Notes under the pieces: generated by a model
The model's database searches: none
What the model saw: only the letters and a program-made list of their open reading frames with translations
What the model was told of the DNA's origin: nothing
Source of the DNA: Cephalotrichum gorgonifer
Taxonomy: Eukaryota; Ascomycota; Sordariomycetes; Microascales; Microascaceae
Assembly (NCBI GenBank): GCA_900312665.1
Contig: ONZQ02000004.1
Span: 434,001 to 498,000, forward strand
Length of the DNA stretch: 64,000 nt
Reading direction: 5' to 3'
Part shown: in pieces, positions 63,294-64,000 of the stretch
Layout: every line of letters begins with the position of its first letter
Position numbering within the stretch: position 1 is the stretch's first letter
Translations under genes and position numbers: made by a program

Positions 63294-64000
63294 ATGGAAG
63301 GTACGTCACCGTCAAACCCCCGACCGCTTCTTTCGCTGTCGCCTTCCGTTGCGGACCTGCATCTGTTCAAGCTTGACCCGAGGGAGANNNNNNNNNNNNN
63401 NNNNNNNNNNNNNNNNNNNNNNNNNNNNNNNNNNNNNNNNNNNNNNNNNNNNNNNNNNNNNNNNNNNNNNNNNNNNNNNNNNNNNNNNNNNNNNNNNNNN
63501 NNNNNNNNNNNNNNNNNNNNNNNNNNNNNNNNNNNNNNNNNNNNNNNNNNNNNNNNNNNNNNNNNNNNNNNNNNNNNNNNNNNNNNNNNNNNNNNNNNNN
63601 NNNNNNNNNNNNNNNNNNNNNNNNNNNNNNNNNNNNNNNNNNNNNNNNNNNNNNNNNNNNNNNNNNNNNNNNNNNNNNNNNNNNNNNNNNNNNNNNNNNN
63701 NNNNTTGTGAGGATGTGGGAGCTTGTCGGACTCCATCAGTTTCCATCATATGTCGATGGAAAAATGCGTATAATTGGCTCCGATATCTAACAAGTTCCTA
63801 GCTCCGGCATGTGCAAGGCCGGTTTCGCCGGTGATGATGCTCCCCGTGCTGTCTTCCGTAAGTTTGTACCCCGCTCTTCCTGCCCGACTCCCCAATCCAC
63901 CAACTCGCCAGTAGTAAGATCGAGCGAGAAAATCCATCACATTCGCGCGGAATGGCGTATTAATAAATGACTTTTAGCTTCCATTGTTGGCCGCCCGCGT
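63294..64000 (+). CDS. act1: Actin, 5' part (interrupted by an assembly gap, runs off the window)
   Basis: Exon 1 is ATGGAAG (63294-63300) followed by a GTACGT donor. A run of N hides the next exon, which should encode residues about 4-12. After the gap, the exon 63802-63857 gives SGMCKAGFAGDDAPRAVF, then a 120-bp intron (63858-63977) and an exon from 63978 encoding PSIVGRPR up to the window end. This is unmistakably the conserved N-terminus of actin, including the DDAPRAVFPSIVGRPR segment. The Gly of NGSG is split by the second intron (acceptor at 63801). The dense 5' introns are normal for ascomycete actin. Only about 36 residues are visible; the gene continues to the right. Confidence 0.95.
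63388..63704. other. Assembly gap (317 N)
   Basis: All bases are N. The gap lies within the 5' introns and second exon of the actin gene, so that exon cannot be annotated. Confidence 1.

Overview
The window is nuclear DNA of a filamentous ascomycete (Pezizomycotina, most likely a Sordariomycete). The evidence is fungal-type gene structure: short GT-AG introns of about 50-160 bp with CTAAC-like branch sites, first exons of only a few codons (actin begins with a 7-nt coding exon), and intergenic distances of 0.3-7 kb. The recognisable proteins also have fungal family signatures (DRS1, FES1, TOM40, APP1, PNS1, a fungal 6-phosphofructo-2-kinase). There is no operon structure, no convincing transposon ORF, no tRNA I could support and no CRISPR. 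Twenty coding loci are supported. I built exon models by eye from splice sites and reading-frame arithmetic; no database search was possible.

Layout. 1-10 kb holds a small ORF resembling an orphan M4-peptidase propeptide, a large proline-rich/charged-helix membrane protein on the minus strand, a gene-poor stretch with an RFX-type X-box, and the EB1 microtubule plus-end protein (minus). 10-20 kb holds the DEAD-box helicase DRS1 (plus), a MAPEG-family microsomal glutathione transferase (minus), a PEP-mutase/isocitrate-lyase-superfamily enzyme (minus) and the actin-patch phosphatidate phosphatase APP1 (minus). After a 3.7-kb gene-free gap, 23.7-40.2 kb is a block of secreted and membrane proteins: a secreted intradiol dioxygenase (plus), a small secreted cysteine-containing protein (minus), an OPT transporter (plus) converging on a ferroportin-like exporter (minus), a bacterial-type SsuA/THI5-like binding protein (minus), the choline-transporter-like PNS1 (plus) and a DUF4360 secreted protein (minus).

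40.2-47.1 kb contains no recognisable gene. From 47.1 kb to the end the content is again housekeeping: TOM40 (minus), a 6-phosphofructo-2-kinase whose bisphosphatase domain lacks the phospho-acceptor histidine (plus), a ubiquitin-specific protease ending in a CaaX box (minus), an uncharacterised fungal protein (minus), mitochondrial ribosomal protein uL5m with a 15-nt micro-exon (plus), the Hsp70 exchange factor FES1 (minus), and the 5' part of the actin gene (plus), interrupted by a 317-base assembly gap.

The genes do not form one pathway. The housekeeping genes cover ribosome biogenesis, mitochondrial import and translation, the cytoskeleton and glycolytic control, and they flank an accessory-like block for nutrient or metal transport and extracellular catabolism. 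The observations most worth following are the CaaX-terminated deubiquitinase, the orphan protealysin-type propeptide, the bacterial-type binding protein, the GC-AG intron, the micro-exon and the recurrent TACGAGTA motif.
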